This document shows, piece by piece, positions 53,455 to 61,723 of a stretch of 64,000 nucleotides of DNA. Position 1 is the first letter of the stretch. Each line of letters opens with the position of its first letter. Below the pieces are notes generated by a model. It was not told the origin of the DNA, did not search any database, and saw only the letters and a list, made by a program, of their open reading frames with translations. Origin of the DNA: Devosia sp. XK-2 (GTDB lineage: Bacteria > Pseudomonadota > Alphaproteobacteria > Rhizobiales > Devosiaceae); assembly GCF_037113415.1 (NCBI RefSeq), contig NZ_CP146608.1, positions 950,501 to 1,014,500 on the forward strand. The letters run 5' to 3'. The position numbers were made by a program, and so were the translations under genes.

Positions 53455-53542
53455 GTTGAAACGCTGAAATTGCTCTAGGTTCTTGTTTTATCGCGTTTCC
53501 GAACCGCAAAACCGTTGCCACTTTTGCTGGAAACGCTCCAGG
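53455..53542. repeat. Interspersed palindromic element (RIME-like)
   Basis: Contains GCTCTAGGTTCTTGTTTTAT, CGCGTTTCC and CCACTTTTGCTGGAAACGCT, close to the widespread rhizobial intergenic element with the same words. GAAACGCT occurs at both ends. Non-coding; likely a mosaic element. Confidence 0.55.
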
Positions 53543-53596
53543 CCACCAGTTCTTTCGCACTGACTTATCCCCGGGGTGGCTGGCTTCGATCAGAAT

Positions 53597-53614
53597 ATAG
53601 GAATATCATCCTAT
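53597..53614. promoter_or_regulatory. Dyad upstream of the DnaA-like gene
   Basis: ATAGGA and TCCTAT flank ATATCA, ending 20 bases before the start at 53634. Possible operator. Confidence 0.4.
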
Positions 53615-53633
53615 TATCTGGTGGAGCATCACG

Positions 53634-53993
53634 ATGGAACATTATCACACTGGCCAATCTTCTGCCCTCCTCCCAATCGGCATCGACAAGGGAGAGGTCG
53701 CCCTGGTGGTCAGCCTCGTCGCCCGCCACGCAAATGTCCATAGCAACCTGATTTTTCATGGCAGCCGTTGCCGGATCAAAACGGCCCGAGCCCGTCAACT
53801 GGCCATGTATCTGGCCCATGTGGTGCTCGGCGAAAGCCTGACCGCAGTCGGCCAGGCCTTTGGTCGTGATAGGACAACAGTCTCTTATGCCTGCGGCCTT
53901 ATCGAGGACATGCGCGACGATGTGAGGTTCGACACGGAAGTGAGCGACCTCGAACGGCAATTGCAGGCGCTGGTGGGGGCGGACCATGTCTGA
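53634..53993 (+). CDS. Stand-alone DnaA domain-IV-like DNA-binding protein
   Basis: 119 residues. Residues about 45-115 resemble the DNA-binding domain IV of DnaA: ARARQLAMYLAHVVLGESLT, then AFGRDRTTVSYACGLIED, matching the DnaA signature (GRDHTTVLHA...). There is no AAA+ part. Overlaps the next gene by eight bases. Similar pairs occur in many Hyphomicrobiales. It may bind DnaA-box-like sites. Confidence 0.8.
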   Translation: MEHYHTGQSSALLPIGIDKGEVALVVSLVARHANVHSNLIFHGSRCRIKTARARQLAMYLAHVVLGESLTAVGQAFGRDRTTVSYACGLIEDMRDDVRFDTEVSDLERQLQALVGADHV

Positions 53994-54471
53994 ACTGCCC
54001 GAGGCCGTGTCCCGCTTGCTCGGCGCTGCCGGAGAACCCGGCTTTCTGGGCCCGCACCATGCCGAGGCGGCGCGCCGGATTACACGCAGCTTCGCCCGCG
54101 CCAGGCTGCGCCAGCGCGTCACCATGTCCTATGACCCCACCCGGATCGGCGAGCGGGGATCGGGCAATGCGCAGGCCGATCTCGCGGCCGGCGCCGAAGG
54201 GGCAAGGCAATATCTGTCGCGCCTGGCCGCCCAGCTTCCGCGCGATTGCTGGGGCGTGCTCTGCGATGTCTGTATTTACGACAAGGGGTTGCAGCAGATC
54301 GAGGCAGAGCGCAATTGGCCGCGGCGCAGCGCCAAGCTGGTTCTGCGCATTGGGCTGGAGCAATTGGCGCGGGCATTTGGCCTGGACGCGGCAGCGGTAG
54401 GCAGGACCGCGGGGGACATGCGCACCTGGCTGCCCGAAAGGCCGGCAATGTTCGCCGAGCCGGAGCGTTAA
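53986..54471 (+). CDS. DUF6456 protein
   Basis: 161 residues. The C-terminal part (LPRDCWGVLCDVCIYDKGLQ, IEAERNWPRRSAKLVLRIGL, LEQLARAF) matches the DUF6456 family, helical and probably DNA-associated. Coupled to the DnaA-like gene by an 8-base overlap. Function unknown. Confidence 0.8.
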   Translation: MSELPEAVSRLLGAAGEPGFLGPHHAEAARRITRSFARARLRQRVTMSYDPTRIGERGSGNAQADLAAGAEGARQYLSRLAAQLPRDCWGVLCDVCIYDKGLQQIEAERNWPRRSAKLVLRIGLEQLARAFGLDAAAVGRTAGDMRTWLPERPAMFAEPER

Positions 54472-54544
54472 CGATGTAATCGTTGGTAATGTTGGCCGGC
54501 CCGCGCCTTGTGATATTTTACGATAGGTCCTTTGAGGCGCTTCC

Positions 54545-55573
54545 GTGAACAACAAGATCATGTCTATCCAATCGCTGCGGGCACTGGCGGCCATTCTGGT
54601 CCTGGCCTCGCATGCCTTGCTCTATCCGCTCGCCGAGCAGACGCTGGCCTATGGACGGTTGGGCTGGCTGGGTGTGATCATGTTCTTTGTCGTGTCCGGC
54701 TTCATCATGGTGGCCGTGACCGGACAGGGGCAGTTCGAGGCCGGGGCTTTCCTCAAGCGCCGCGTCCTGCGTGTCGTGCCGCTTTATTGGGGCTTTACCC
54801 TGCTCGCCGCTTTTTTGGCCCTGGTGGTGCCAAGCCTGTTCAAGACCACTGTGTTCGATGGCGAGCAACTACTGCTCTCGCTGGCCTTCATCCCCTTCTA
54901 TAACCCGGTGAGCCACGGCCTGCACCCGCTCTACAAGCTGGGTTGGACGCTCAATTATGAGATGTTCTTTTATGTCAGCTTCGCGCTGCTGGCGGCGCTG
55001 CGGGCCCGGCAACGCGTCATCACGTTGAGCCTGGCCTATATCGGGCTGTCACTGATCGGCTTCTGGCTGCAGCCGCAAGGTCCGATCCCGGCATTTTACA
55101 CCAGCTATATGCCGCTGGCCTTCGTTGCGGGGGCCTGGCTCGGCCTGGCCCATGTCGAGGGGCGGCTGGCCACCATGTCCAAGGCCATTGCCATTCCCCT
55201 GGCCGTCATTGCGCTGGCCGGGCTGATCGAAGGCTTCTGGTTCGATCGCGGGCATGTCGAGGACTCAACCGCCTTTCTTGGCTTCCTGACCTTCGCCACG
55301 GCAGCCACCGCGCTCTTTATCGGCACCGAATCGCATTTGCCCCGCCTGCACCTGCTCGAGCGCCTGGGGGATGCGTCCTATTCGATATATCTGGTTCATA
55401 TCTTCGCCGTCGGCGCCTTTGCGGGCCTCGTGCTCAAAATGCTCGAGCCCGGCGACGGCATTGCCGTGGTGGCTGCGGTCGCTTTGGCAATGGCCGGTGG
55501 ACTGGCGCTGGGCTGGGCCTGTTATGCGATGATCGAAAAGCCGCTGATGCAGCGGCTGCGGCGCTTTGCCTAG
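54545..55573 (+). CDS. Acyltransferase 3 family (OafA/YrhL-like)
   Basis: 342 residues from a GTG with GAGG before it; about ten membrane helices. Typical acyltransferase-3 features: SLRALAAILVLASHALLYPL (with His), FVVSGFIMV, LYKLGWTLNYEMFFYVSFAL, LGDASYSIYLVHIFAVGAFA. O-acylates an extracytoplasmic glycan or polysaccharide; target unknown. Confidence 0.9.
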   Translation: MNNKIMSIQSLRALAAILVLASHALLYPLAEQTLAYGRLGWLGVIMFFVVSGFIMVAVTGQGQFEAGAFLKRRVLRVVPLYWGFTLLAAFLALVVPSLFKTTVFDGEQLLLSLAFIPFYNPVSHGLHPLYKLGWTLNYEMFFYVSFALLAALRARQRVITLSLAYIGLSLIGFWLQPQGPIPAFYTSYMPLAFVAGAWLGLAHVEGRLATMSKAIAIPLAVIALAGLIEGFWFDRGHVEDSTAFLGFLTFATAATALFIGTESHLPRLHLLERLGDASYSIYLVHIFAVGAFAGLVLKMLEPGDGIAVVAAVALAMAGGLALGWACYAMIEKPLMQRLRRFA

Positions 55574-55591
55574 GCCTGAACGACCCCCGGT

Positions 55592-56020
55592 TTAGGCCTG
55601 GACGGCCTGGGCTTCCCCACGAATGCGATTGACCATGGCCACCAGGCCATTGGACCGCTGCGTGGTCAGGTGCTCGCGCAGGCCGAGCTCGTCGAACAGT
55701 GCGATTGCATCGGTTGTGGCTATTTCACTGGCAGGACGGTCGGAATAGAGCGCCAGCAGGACGGCCACGAGGCCCTGGACGATCATGGCGTCGCTCTCGC
55801 CGCGAAACCGCAGGCCGGGGGCGCCATCGACCATATGCGGTTCGGCGACCAGCCAGACCTGTGACACGCAGCCATTGACCTTATTGGCCGGGTTGCGCTC
55901 TGCCGCTTCAAGCTTGGGCAGGGCCTGGCCGAGCTCGATGAGATAGCGGTAGCGGTCTTCCCAATCGTCCAGAAAGGAAAGGTTTTCGGCGATGTCCTGA
56001 AAGGGCTGTGGCTGTGTCAT
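55592..56020 (-). CDS. sufE: SufE-family sulfur acceptor
   Basis: 142 residues. The catalytic cysteine is in VNGCVSQVWLV, and WEDRYRYLIELGQALP and GLVAVLLALYSDRPASEIAT match SufE. Takes sulfane sulfur from the SufS desulfurase for Fe-S cluster assembly. The rest of the suf system is not in the window. Confidence 0.93.
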   Translation of the reverse strand: MTQPQPFQDIAENLSFLDDWEDRYRYLIELGQALPKLEAAERNPANKVNGCVSQVWLVAEPHMVDGAPGLRFRGESDAMIVQGLVAVLLALYSDRPASEIATTDAIALFDELGLREHLTTQRSNGLVAMVNRIRGEAQAVQA

Positions 56021-56070
56021 GCGCTCTATCTAGGCGATGGCTGGCGCCATTGCCAGAGCCAAGAGCGGAC

Positions 56071-56112
56071 AAAGAAAAGGCCGCAGATGCGGGGCAGCGC
56101 ATCTGCGGCAGG
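56071..56112 (-). terminator. Terminator of the DUF5330 gene
   Basis: GCCGCAGATGCG and CGCATCTGCGGC form a 12-bp stem around a short loop, with CCTTTTCTTT following on the minus strand. Confidence 0.78.
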
Positions 56113-56190
56113 GGCCAGGGGCCTATGGAGTAGCGTCGCTTGGGGAAGTGACACGACCCCTGGGGTAGCTTTTTGGCGCCGGGGCGCCTG

Positions 56191-56484
56191 TTATCCCGCG
56201 CGGTCCGGCCTGGGTCGGGGCAGGGGAACCGCATGACCTGCCGGCGAGGCATGCATGGGGGCGCCGGCAAGCGGGGAGGATTGAAGGGCGGCACTGGCCA
56301 TGGCCTTGCCGCCCAGACACTGGATCTCCTGGCAATCGATGGCCTCGATCTGGGCCGCCACGAACTGGCTGCCGCGCGCCATGGCCTGGGTGGACAAAGA
56401 GGTTGCGGCCGCACCGACATCCACGCCGGGTCGTATGACCAGGAAGGCGAGAGTAAGCCAGAATGCCGAGCGCAGCAGGAACAT
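56191..56484 (-). CDS. DUF5330 small protein
   Basis: 97 residues. The N-terminal hydrophobic segment MFLLRSAFWLTLAFLVIRPG is typical of DUF5330, followed by a periplasmic part with two cysteines (AIDCQEIQCLGG) and a proline-rich tail. Function unknown; found across Hyphomicrobiales. Confidence 0.75.
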   Translation of the reverse strand: MFLLRSAFWLTLAFLVIRPGVDVGAAATSLSTQAMARGSQFVAAQIEAIDCQEIQCLGGKAMASAALQSSPLAGAPMHASPAGHAVPLPRPRPDRAG

Positions 56485-56824
56485 GGTCTACAAGTCCAAA
56501 ACGGGGCCAACAATGGCCGATAGGGGGCACTCTAGGGACCGCAGATTAAGCGGCGCTGGGACAAGTCGATAAAATTTGAGGCAAATGCAATCGGCGCCGG
56601 CAAGAAGGGAAAGACCTTGTTTACGCTAACTGCCGAAACACCCCTCCAATACCGATCAAACGGTCCGCGGACGGTGCCGGCTTAAGGTCGTCTTAGCGGT
56701 TGCTGACCGAGGCTTGCGATCAACAAAGACCCGATCTCAGTCGGGCATGAGCGGCTCGGGGAAGAGCCGTCAGGCGGTCCTGTCGGGCCGGTTAGTACAG
56801 GCGTCGGTTAGTGAGTTTTTGTTG
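56485..56824. other. Gene-free stretch upstream of the histidine kinase
   Basis: 340 bases between the divergent DUF5330 and kinase genes with no coding frame I can support. The frame of the kinase is open from 56714, but its first 37 residues look non-coding. It contains the CtrA-like site listed separately. Confidence 0.5.
56682..56696. promoter_or_regulatory. CtrA-like box upstream of the histidine kinase gene
   Basis: TTAAGGTCGTCTTAG matches TTAA, seven bases, TTAA in seven of eight positions, about 130 bp upstream of the kinase start. Confidence 0.4.
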
Positions 56825-58636
56825 ATGCGTAGCTTCACCTTCTTCGGAGCCAGCAAGCGAAGCGCCCCCATTTCGGCCAGCCTTGAAAACTGGTCCGAAA
56901 CGCTGCGTCGCGCCACCATCGCCCATACCGCAAAACTGCTGACCGCCGCGGCCCTCCTGGCCATGATCCCGGCCATCTATGCCCTGCTGACCAGCGTTTC
57001 GCTGCCGTTCCTGCTGGCGTCCATGGTTCTGGCGGGTGGCCTTGTCAGCCTGGCCCTGCATCAGCGCGGCCAGCACGAGGCGTCTGCCGGCATTCAGGTC
57101 GCCACCCTGATTGCCACCGGCCTGGTGCTGACACTTGCCGATCCCAGGCTGGGCGATGCGGGCCTTGCCATGGCTGTTATGGGGCCGGTGCTGGCAGCGC
57201 TGATCGCGCATAGGCCATTGCGACGGCTGAGCTGGTGCTCTTTGCCGCTCGTGGTCGCGCTGGGCCTTGCCGCCTCGCTGCTCGAGCTGCCGGCAACACC
57301 GGTCGATGCTCCGGTGCTGATGGCCAGCTCGGCCGCTGGCTTTCTGGTGGCCTTTATCGTGGTGGCCTTCAGTGCGCACCGCATCAATGGGGCCTTTGAA
57401 GTGCACGACAAGGCGCAGATCAGCGCTTACCGGCATCTGATCGAGCATGTTCAGGATACGGTCCTGCGGCTCTCGGTCGAGGGCAATATCCTTCTGGCCT
57501 CGCGCTCCTCCGAAACCCTGTTTGGCTGCCCGCGCTACCAGATTGTGGGCCACAAGCTCGGCGAGCGCCTGCATATCATGGATCGCCCCGCTTTTCTCAC
57601 GGGCCTGGCGGATGCCGCCCGGGACGGCCGCAGCCGCATGGTGGAACTGCGCCTGCGCCAGGATGACCCGCATGCGCGCACCAGCGTCCCCCGCTTTGTC
57701 TGGGTGGAAATGCAGCTCTCCCCGATCATCGATGACGCCGGGGCCGGCGAGCATTTCGACGTGATCGCGCTGGTACGCGACATCACCGCCCGAAAGGATG
57801 CGGAGGCCGCCATGGCCGAAGCGCGCCGCGTGGCCGAGGATGCTTCGCAGGCCAAATCCCGGTTCCTGGCCACGATCGGCCACGAATTGCGCACCCCGCT
57901 CAATGCCGTGGTCGGCTTTTCCGAGATGATGGCGGGCGGCATCGGCGGCGAGCTCTCGCCCACGCATAAGGAATATGCCGATCTCATCCAGCAAAGCGGC
58001 AAGCATCTGCTCGAAGTGGTGAGCATGTTGCTCGACATGTCGCGGATCGAGGCCGGCAAATTTGAGATCCGGGCCGAAGCCATGGAGGCTGGCGACATCA
58101 TTCCCGCCTGCTTCTCCATGGTCGAGCCCCTGGCTCAGGAACAGAATGTGCGCCTGGTCTCCGAGATCGAGGCGGGCCTGCCCACCATGATCGCCGACGA
58201 GCGCGTGTGCCGGCAGATCGTGATCAACCTGCTCTCCAATGCGATCAAGTTCAGCCACGAGGGTGGCCTGGTCACCGTCTCGGTCAAGCGGCAGGGGCAG
58301 TCGATCAATTTCTCGGTGCGCGACCGGGGCATTGGCATGGCGCCGGCAGCCATGGCGCGAATCGGCGAACCCTTCTTCCAGGTGCAGGACGGGTTGAGCC
58401 GCAAATATGAGGGGACGGGGCTGGGCCTCTCCATCGTCAAGGGACTGGTCGAGCTGCATGGCGGCACATTGCGGGCCATGTCCGAGATGGGGGCGGGGAC
58501 AACCATCACTGTTTTGCTGCCTATAAACGGTCCGGCAACCAAACCGGGCGAAACTGCCGATATTCTGCAACTCCATCGCGAGCCCGTGGCTGCGGCCCCC
58601 ACTTCATGGCCAGACGAAAAAAGAAAAGCACTATGA
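56825..58636 (+). CDS. PAS-domain sensor histidine kinase (DivJ/PleC-like)
   Basis: 603 residues from the ATG at 56825. About five to six N-terminal membrane helices (45-190), then a PAS domain (about 195-320), then DHp with FLATIGHELRTPLNAVVGFS. The ATPase has NLLSNAIKFSHEGG, DRGIGM and GTGLGLSIVKGL. The DHp region resembles cell-cycle kinases of the DivJ/PleC/PdhS group, but this is by eye only. No cognate regulator is adjacent. A peptidoglycan-binding gene overlaps its end. Confidence 0.87.
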   Translation: MRSFTFFGASKRSAPISASLENWSETLRRATIAHTAKLLTAAALLAMIPAIYALLTSVSLPFLLASMVLAGGLVSLALHQRGQHEASAGIQVATLIATGLVLTLADPRLGDAGLAMAVMGPVLAALIAHRPLRRLSWCSLPLVVALGLAASLLELPATPVDAPVLMASSAAGFLVAFIVVAFSAHRINGAFEVHDKAQISAYRHLIEHVQDTVLRLSVEGNILLASRSSETLFGCPRYQIVGHKLGERLHIMDRPAFLTGLADAARDGRSRMVELRLRQDDPHARTSVPRFVWVEMQLSPIIDDAGAGEHFDVIALVRDITARKDAEAAMAEARRVAEDASQAKSRFLATIGHELRTPLNAVVGFSEMMAGGIGGELSPTHKEYADLIQQSGKHLLEVVSMLLDMSRIEAGKFEIRAEAMEAGDIIPACFSMVEPLAQEQNVRLVSEIEAGLPTMIADERVCRQIVINLLSNAIKFSHEGGLVTVSVKRQGQSINFSVRDRGIGMAPAAMARIGEPFFQVQDGLSRKYEGTGLGLSIVKGLVELHGGTLRAMSEMGAGTTITVLLPINGPATKPGETADILQLHREPVAAAPTSWPDEKRKAL

Positions 58637-59820
58637 CGGCTTCGACCCTCACCCAACTGCCGCTTATGGCTGGCAGTGCCCTGTTCGGCACCCTGAGCCG
58701 CGCGGGGCATTGGACCTTTTCGCGCTATATGCGGGCGCCGCTGGCCTCGACCGGCATATTGGCCATGGTGACGATGACGGCACTGGCGGGTAGCAATGCG
58801 CTGTTTTTCCAGACGACCGAGCATCCCTCACCCTTCTTTGCGCCGGCGCGCAGCGAAGTGGCGCCGCTGCCCACGCCCGTGGTTGAGCGTCCAGTGGCCC
58901 AGACCGGCGCGGTCCAGCCATTGCCCCAAGTGCTTCCCACACCGGCCGTCGCGCCGGAAACGACCGGCAGCGTTAGCGCCCAGCCAGTCATTCCGGATGC
59001 GCCCGTGGGCAATGCGCAGATGTTTGCGGTGCAGAAAAAGCTTTTCGAGCTCAATCTGTTTACCGGCAAGATCGATGGCTATTACGGCCCCAAGACCGCC
59101 GAAGCGATCCGGGCTTTCGAAGCCAATAATGGCATGACGCCGACCGGCGCCAACGATCCGGCGGTGTTCGAGGTGATTCTGGGCGCTGACGCGAACGGTC
59201 GGGCGACCAAGACGGCTGCGCCCCAGCCTCAGGCCGCGGTGGCGGCGCCTGTGGTTCAGGCGCAGCCCATTCAGCAGGTGGCTGTGGCGCCGCAGCCGGT
59301 TGTGGTGCAAACGCCGGTTGTGCAGCAGCAGGATCAGGTCGTGGCGCGCCTGCCCGCGCTTTCGCCTGCCGAACAGGTGTTCGACGATGTGGCGCAGAGC
59401 GCCGCCAATACCATCGATTCGATCATTGCCGGCCTCGATGGCGGCTCCCGCGGTGCGGCGCCTGTTGCGGCCAACCCACCGACGCCTCGCGCAGCGCTGC
59501 CCAGCCTTAGTGCGCAGGTTCAGGCCCAGCCCCAGCCAGTCGCGGTGCAGCCCGCCGCCCAGGTGCCGGTGCAAGTCGCCAGCACCACGCCGGTGACCAC
59601 GCCCGCCAATGTGCCCCCGGCCACCGACGCGGCTCTGGTCACCCAGATTCAGACCGGGCTGGCCAGCCTCGGTTTCTTCCGCGGGCCGATCGACGGCAAG
59701 CCGGGGCCCGAGACGGCGCGCGCCATCCGCGAGTTCGAGAATTTCCACCGCTACAAGATGACCGGCCAGGTGCAGCCCGATCTGGTTGAGCTCCTGCTTC
59801 AGGCAGGCGCGACCATCTGA
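58606..59820 (+). CDS. Membrane-anchored protein with two peptidoglycan-binding domains
   Basis: 404 residues from the ATG at 58606, overlapping the kinase gene by 31 bases; ATG at 58633 is the alternative. One helix near 45-65, then Pro/Gln/Ala-rich linkers and two PG_binding_1 domains: about 140-190 (QKKLFELNLFTGKIDGYYGP) and 345-400 (IQTGLASLGFFRGPIDGKPG). Probably anchors to the wall from the inner membrane. Confidence 0.85.
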   Translation: MARRKKKSTMTASTLTQLPLMAGSALFGTLSRAGHWTFSRYMRAPLASTGILAMVTMTALAGSNALFFQTTEHPSPFFAPARSEVAPLPTPVVERPVAQTGAVQPLPQVLPTPAVAPETTGSVSAQPVIPDAPVGNAQMFAVQKKLFELNLFTGKIDGYYGPKTAEAIRAFEANNGMTPTGANDPAVFEVILGADANGRATKTAAPQPQAAVAAPVVQAQPIQQVAVAPQPVVVQTPVVQQQDQVVARLPALSPAEQVFDDVAQSAANTIDSIIAGLDGGSRGAAPVAANPPTPRAALPSLSAQVQAQPQPVAVQPAAQVPVQVASTTPVTTPANVPPATDAALVTQIQTGLASLGFFRGPIDGKPGPETARAIREFENFHRYKMTGQVQPDLVELLLQAGATI

Positions 59821-59821
59821 A

Positions 59822-60169
59822 GTGGCCTCGCTTCGGAGCGATCTCTGGTGCATGGCCTTTGTGCGGCGTCATAACGACATGGGCAATATGTGCGTTGTCG
59901 CGCGTCGGGGCGATCCGATCGCTGGCCAGATCTTCATCGAGGTGGACCATCTCGATGGCACACGTTCCCTTTATACGCCCGCTCCGACAGTAAGCCGGGG
60001 CGATAGCGCCGGGCAGATGTTCCAGCGCCGGTTCGAGCGGGTCGAGCCGGGCAAGGTGCGCGAGCGCATCGAGCAGGAAATTTCCTTCGACCCCGATCTC
60101 TGGGTGCTGAGCATCGATATGCGCGGCGACGATCTTGGCATAGATATGGTCAAGGATCTCGGCACATAG
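59822..60169 (+). CDS. DUF1491 protein
   Basis: 115 residues from a GTG at 59822, one base after the previous stop. Matches DUF1491: VARRGDPIAGQIFIEVDHLD, LYTPAP, FERVEP, SFDPDLWVLSIDMRG. Soluble, function unknown, widespread in alphaproteobacteria. Confidence 0.85.
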   Translation: MASLRSDLWCMAFVRRHNDMGNMCVVARRGDPIAGQIFIEVDHLDGTRSLYTPAPTVSRGDSAGQMFQRRFERVEPGKVRERIEQEISFDPDLWVLSIDMRGDDLGIDMVKDLGT

Positions 60170-60170
60170 C

Positions 60171-60207
60171 AAAAGCCCCCGAACGCTGTTCGGGGGCTTT
60201 TGATTTT
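60171..60207. terminator. Bidirectional terminator after the DUF1491 gene
   Basis: AAAAGCCCCCGAAC and GTTCGGGGGCTTTT form a 14-bp perfect stem with a three-base loop, T tail after and A tail before; shared with the convergent DUF2336 gene. Confidence 0.92.
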
Positions 60208-60217
60208 GACAATGTCG

Positions 60218-61375
60218 TTAGCTGGCGCGCCGCACGCCGATCTTTGCCAGCGCTTCGATGGCCTGTTCGACTACCGGATTGTGGGCCGGCGACATTGATG
60301 GCGTGCGCTTGCTGGGCTGGGTGAAGGGCTGGTGCTGAGGCTTGGAGAGCTCGAGCAGGTTCACCTCGCCGCGCCAGGCGCTCATCAGATAGGCCATGGA
60401 TTCGGAAGAAACGGCGCCAAAAAGCGTGGCAAAATCGGCCAATGCCCGCGAACGCTCGCTGTCATGGCTGGTGGCATGAATGAGAACCTTGAGCCCGTCA
60501 TAGGCGGTGGCGCCAAAGGCGCGCAGAATGACAAAGAGGGATGCGCCGGTCACGTCATGCGCGATCTGGCCGCAACGCACCTCGTCCAGGCCCGTGATTT
60601 GCGCGAGCAGGCGCGTGACTTCCGGGCGGCGATTTTCGGAGAACAGCTTCATCAACGCCTTGGTCAATTCGCCACTGGCAACCGAGAGTTGCTCGATGGT
60701 GCGGGAAATGGGCGCGACCGGCGTGGTACGATTGGCAAAGGCCTCGATGACCTTGACCCGATGCGTATCGGAAAGGTCGAAAAAGGCCGGTGCGAGAAGG
60801 GCGGCGTCGAAATCGTCGCGGCGGCCCAGGGCTTCGGCGACCAGATGATCCATTTGCGCGGAGCGTGCAAGCGCGCTGAGATAGGCCCCACGCGGCACGA
60901 TATGGGTATTGGCGGCAAGGGCGCGGTAGACCTTGCGCGAATTCATCTGGAAAAGCTTGGCCAGAACGACATTGCTGAGATCAGCTCGCGCGGCCAGCGT
61001 GGCGCAGGCCAGCACGTCATAGCGGGCGATAATATCCAGCATGGTCTGGTCGGAGAGCTCGACTGCGCTTTCAAGGAAGGCAATGAGGTCCTCGCCGATA
61101 TTTTCAACCACCAGCCGTTCCAGGGCAGGGGACAGCATCTCGGCGCGGCCCAGAATGGCGGCACCCTTGGCGCGCGCCTGCGGGCCGGCAGTTGGAAACA
61201 GCCTGGCGGCCAGCGCTTCGAATTGTTCCATTTCGGGAACCGTCGGCTTGCCGCGCCGCGCATAGGCGTCGCAAGCAGCGATCAAAAGGGTGTTGGTACG
61301 GTCCACGCCACCCGTCTCGATCAGAAGCTGAAAGGTCTCGTAGGGCTGAAATCCAAGCATTTCGGGCGGAACCAT
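60218..61375 (-). CDS. DUF2336 protein
   Basis: 385 residues, all-helical. The segment from about 40 to 290 (VVENIGEDLIAFLESAVELS, ARYDVLACATLAARADLSNV, VARYL-like VPRGAYLSALARSAQMDHLV) fits DUF2336, HEAT-like repeats found in alphaproteobacteria. Cytoplasmic, unknown role. Upstream are a perfect dyad and a CtrA-like site. Confidence 0.82.
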   Translation of the reverse strand: MVPPEMLGFQPYETFQLLIETGGVDRTNTLLIAACDAYARRGKPTVPEMEQFEALAARLFPTAGPQARAKGAAILGRAEMLSPALERLVVENIGEDLIAFLESAVELSDQTMLDIIARYDVLACATLAARADLSNVVLAKLFQMNSRKVYRALAANTHIVPRGAYLSALARSAQMDHLVAEALGRRDDFDAALLAPAFFDLSDTHRVKVIEAFANRTTPVAPISRTIEQLSVASGELTKALMKLFSENRRPEVTRLLAQITGLDEVRCGQIAHDVTGASLFVILRAFGATAYDGLKVLIHATSHDSERSRALADFATLFGAVSSESMAYLMSAWRGEVNLLELSKPQHQPFTQPSKRTPSMSPAHNPVVEQAIEALAKIGVRRAS

Positions 61376-61386
61376 CGACTCAACGT

Positions 61387-61406
61387 TTGCATCGAATTTG
61401 ATGCAA
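61387..61406. promoter_or_regulatory. Dyad before the DUF2336 gene
   Basis: TTGCATC and GATGCAA flank GAATTT, starting 12 bases upstream of the DUF2336 start, over the ribosome-binding region or 5' end of the message. Possible operator. Confidence 0.5.
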
Positions 61407-61429
61407 GTCAGACTCTTGCCGCCAATTCG

Positions 61430-61444
61430 TTAGCAGACTGTTAA
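61430..61444. promoter_or_regulatory. CtrA-like box upstream of the DUF2336 gene
   Basis: TTAGCAGACTGTTAA matches TTAA, seven bases, TTAA in seven of eight positions, about 60 bp from the start. Confidence 0.45.
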
Positions 61445-61540
61445 CCTTGACGATCTCTTAATGGCTCTCAGCGCGAGGGGCGTCGCGCCGGGACGAAACT
61501 GTTGAACTCGCTGCCCCCATTAGGGACGGGGGAGCGGCGC

Positions 61541-61723
61541 ATGATGGAGGCCAGCTTGGGTAAGCTGCTAAAGTTCGAGGGGCGGAAGAAGTCCGTCAGC
61601 GCTGGGAGGCAAGTTTCCGGCGACGCCCAGATCCTGATTTTCACCGGGGTGCGTTATGAACGCGGGACGCCGCCGCCACCGACTACTCACAGCAATAACG
61701 GGCGCAAGCGCAAACGTGTCTAA
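61541..61723 (+). CDS. Small conserved hypothetical protein (60 aa)
   Basis: 60 residues from the ATG at 61541, with GGGGAG six bases before. It contains AQILIFTGVRYERGTPP, a motif I believe recurs in tiny conserved proteins of Hyphomicrobiales, and a basic tail (NNGRKRKRV). Function unknown. Its last codons overlap the next gene in another frame. Confidence 0.6.
   Translation: MMEASLGKLLKFEGRKKSVSAGRQVSGDAQILIFTGVRYERGTPPPPTTHSNNGRKRKRV

Noticed and set aside
56792-58576. 594-codon open frame on the minus strand opposite the histidine kinase
   Set aside because: Composition typical of an antisense shadow, with the kinase motifs clear on the plus strand.
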